From: an uncultured Flavobacterium sp.
GTDB taxonomy: Bacteria; Bacteroidota; Bacteroidia; Flavobacteriales; Flavobacteriaceae
Length of the DNA stretch: 13,351 nucleotides
NCBI RefSeq assembly: GCF_946479975.1
Contig: NZ_CAMLIX010000147.1
Location: 1 to 13,351 of the forward strand
Direction: 5' to 3'
Part shown: positions 11,826-13,351 of the stretch, piece by piece
How positions within the stretch are numbered: position 1 is the first letter of the stretch
Layout: the number at the start of each line of letters is the position of its first letter
Position numbers and translations under genes: made by a program
The notes under the pieces: generated by a model
The model's database searches: none
The model's input: the letters and a program-made list of their open reading frames with translations, nothing else
What the model was told of the DNA's origin: nothing

Positions 11826-13076
11826 ATGGAAAACAATAACGTACCGAAACACCTTTATTTTTATTCAGTTGGTCTGAGTTATAAAAAAGCTGATGCTGAG
11901 GTAAGAGGTCAATTTAGTTTAGATGCCGTTGCGAAAACTCGTTTACTGGAACAAGCTAAAAATGACGGAATAGAAAGTTTAATAGTTACTTCAACCTGCA
12001 ACAGAACTGAGATCTACGGTTTTGCTGAACATCCGTTTCAATTAATAAAATTGATCTGCGATAACAGCAATGGTACTGTCGAAGCTTTTCAAAAAGTAGG
12101 ATTCGTCTACAAAAATCAAGAAGCAATCAATCACTTATTTCGCGTAGGAACTGGTTTAGACAGTCAGATTTTAGGTGATTTCGAAATTATATCTCAAATT
12201 AAAACCAGTTTTGCACATTCAAAATCTTTTGGATTAGCGAATACTTTTCTAGAAAGATTGGTGAATGCGGTGATTCAGGCGAGTAAAAGAATTAAAAATG
12301 AAACGGAAATTAGCTCTGGTGCTACTTCGGTTTCTTTTGCATCCGTTCAGTACATTCTTAAAAATGTAGAAGATATAAGCAATAAAAACATTTTGCTTTT
12401 CGGAACAGGAAAAATTGGAAGAAATACATGTGAGAATTTAGTAAAACATACTAAAAACGAACACATTACTTTAATAAATCGTACTAAAGACAAAGCAGAG
12501 AAATTAGCAGGAAAATTAAATTTGATTGTTAAAGATTACTCTGAATTGCATTTAGAACTTCAAAAAGCCGATGTTGTAGTTGTGGCAACAGGCGCTCAAA
12601 ACCCAACGGTTGACAAAGCGATTTTAAATCTTAAAAAACCTTTATTGATTCTGGATTTATCGATTCCGAAAAACGTTCATGAAAACGTGGAGGAATTAGA
12701 AGGTGTAACTTTAATTCACATGGATTATTTGTCTCAATTGACAGATGAAACTCTAGAAAACAGAAAATTACACATTCCGGCTGCGGAAGCAATCATCGAA
12801 GAAATCAAAGAAGAATTTGTCGTTTGGATGAAAGGCCGAAAATTTGCGCCGACAATCAATGCTTTAAAAGAAAAATTAAACGCGATCAAAGCTTCTGAAT
12901 TGAATTTCCAAAGCAGAAAAATCGTTGATTTTAATGAAGCACAAGCTGAAATCATCAGTAACAGAATCATTCAAAAAATCACTACACATTTTGCCAATCA
13001 TTTAAAAGACGACGACACGATGGTTGATGAAAGCATCGAATGGATCGAAAAAGTCTTTAAAATAAAAGCATCTTAA
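11826..13076 (+). CDS. hemA: Glutamyl-tRNA reductase
   Basis: The 416-residue protein is full length. The N-terminal catalytic domain has TSTCNRTEIYGF (55-66) with the nucleophilic Cys58, and SQILGDFEI (113-121), the counterpart of the QILGQ segment. The NADPH domain carries LLFGTGKIGRNTCENL (190-205). The C-terminal part (about 310-416) is the helical dimerisation domain. It reduces glutamyl-tRNA(Glu) to glutamate-1-semialdehyde, the first committed step of the C5 tetrapyrrole pathway, in the cytosol. hemC follows on the same strand after 181 bases, so the early haem genes form a plus-strand unit opposite hemH/hemJ. The GTG-free ATG start is supported by the -7 element 25 bases upstream. Haem-dependent control at protein level is common in this family, but no site for it was identified here. 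Confidence 0.97.
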   Translation: MENNNVPKHLYFYSVGLSYKKADAEVRGQFSLDAVAKTRLLEQAKNDGIESLIVTSTCNRTEIYGFAEHPFQLIKLICDNSNGTVEAFQKVGFVYKNQEAINHLFRVGTGLDSQILGDFEIISQIKTSFAHSKSFGLANTFLERLVNAVIQASKRIKNETEISSGATSVSFASVQYILKNVEDISNKNILLFGTGKIGRNTCENLVKHTKNEHITLINRTKDKAEKLAGKLNLIVKDYSELHLELQKADVVVVATGAQNPTVDKAILNLKKPLLILDLSIPKNVHENVEELEGVTLIHMDYLSQLTDETLENRKLHIPAAEAIIEEIKEEFVVWMKGRKFAPTINALKEKLNAIKASELNFQSRKIVDFNEAQAEIISNRIIQKITTHFANHLKDDDTMVDESIEWIEKVFKIKAS

Positions 13077-13087
13077 ATTTAAATTTA

Positions 13088-13250
13088 AACCATATAAGTT
13101 ATATAAGTTCATTTAAAACTGCCGTTTTAAACAAACTGCTTAAATTACTTATATAACTTATATGGTTCAAAAAAAAAGTTATATCAGATTATTTAACTGC
13201 GTTTACCCAAACCGCTTAAATTTACTTATATAACTTATATGGTTCAAAAA
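13088..13250. repeat. Three-arm inverted/direct repeat between hemA and hemC
   Basis: A 21-nt arm at 13088-13108 has two perfect reverse-complement copies, at 13147-13167 and 13224-13244 (core TTATATAACTTATATGG). The two right-hand copies lie in longer direct repeats of about 58 nt (about 13116-13173 and 13192-13250). The left arm can pair with only one right arm at a time. It fills almost the whole hemA-hemC gap and ends 8 bases before the hemC start. Confidence 0.88.
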
Positions 13251-13257
13251 ACAAAAC

Positions 13258-13351
13258 ATGGCTGAAAAAACAATCAGAATAGGAACGCGTGACAGCGAAT
13301 TAGCACTTTGGCAAGCACATACGGTAGAGAAAAAACTTAATGATTTAGGTT
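13258..13351 (+). CDS. hemC: Porphobilinogen deaminase (hydroxymethylbilane synthase), first 31 residues; continues past the window
   Basis: From an ATG at 13258 the frame is open to the window end. The product begins with TIRIGTRDSELALWQAHTVE (residues 5-24), the strongly conserved N-terminal strand and helix of HemC (RIGTR-S-LALWQA). HemC joins four porphobilinogen molecules into hydroxymethylbilane in the cytosol. The catalytic Asp and the cofactor-binding Cys lie beyond the visible part. The gene sits directly after hemA, a common order in Bacteroidota, and its leader is made of the three-arm repeat, with no clear promoter of its own. Confidence 0.92.
   Translation, partial: MAEKTIRIGTRDSELALWQAHTVEKKLNDLG

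Noticed and set aside
11645..11836. 63-codon minus-strand frame in the hemA leader
   Set aside because: It overlaps the hemA start and the predicted promoter, has no recognisable domain and an unusual Tyr/Asn/Phe-rich make-up, as expected of chance frames in AT-rich DNA.

Overview
The window looks like chromosomal DNA of a Flavobacterium-like member of the Bacteroidota. The basis is AT-rich codon use, promoters that match the Bacteroidota -7 consensus TAnnTTTG instead of a sigma70 -10 box, weak Shine-Dalgarno signals, lipoproteins, and gene families typical of Flavobacteriia (MerC-like protein, Nramp-USP fusion, HemJ, a PchR-type AraC regulator, a lipoprotein truncated hemoglobin). No tRNA, rRNA, CRISPR array or transposase was seen.

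Left third (1-3861), metal homeostasis: a partial FAD/NAD(P) oxidoreductase and a MerC-domain protein on the minus strand diverge from a Fur-family repressor. Their shared spacer holds two 15-bp Fur-type inverted repeats. Next on the plus strand are an Nramp-type Mn2+ transporter fused to a universal-stress (USP) domain and a DtxR/MntR-type regulator. A DtxR-like palindrome sits just upstream of the transporter promoter, so a self-contained Mn regulon is the simplest reading.

Middle (3862-6824), minus strand: a small unknown protein, an enoyl-CoA hydratase, and a NtrY-like membrane histidine kinase with no adjacent response regulator.

Right half (6956-13351), haem: hemH (ferrochelatase) and hemJ (protoporphyrinogen oxidase) on the minus strand, and hemA followed by the start of hemC on the plus strand. 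Between the two halves are a PchR-like AraC regulator with a small lipoprotein gene behind it, and a divergent two-gene unit. That unit encodes a membrane-anchored protein with an HMA-like predicted fold but no CxxC, and a lipoprotein truncated hemoglobin with an acidic stretch after the lipidated Cys that suggests surface export. This regulator plus envelope-globin module inside the haem locus is the best candidate for an undescribed system.

Many intergenic gaps also hold short elements built from 7-12 nt tandem units. Several are arranged as a left arm and its reverse-complement right arm (3114-3204, 4458-4553, 6838-6957, 7505-7581, 13088-13244). There is also a perfect 40-bp palindrome at 3922-3961. 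The elements share a design but not a sequence.
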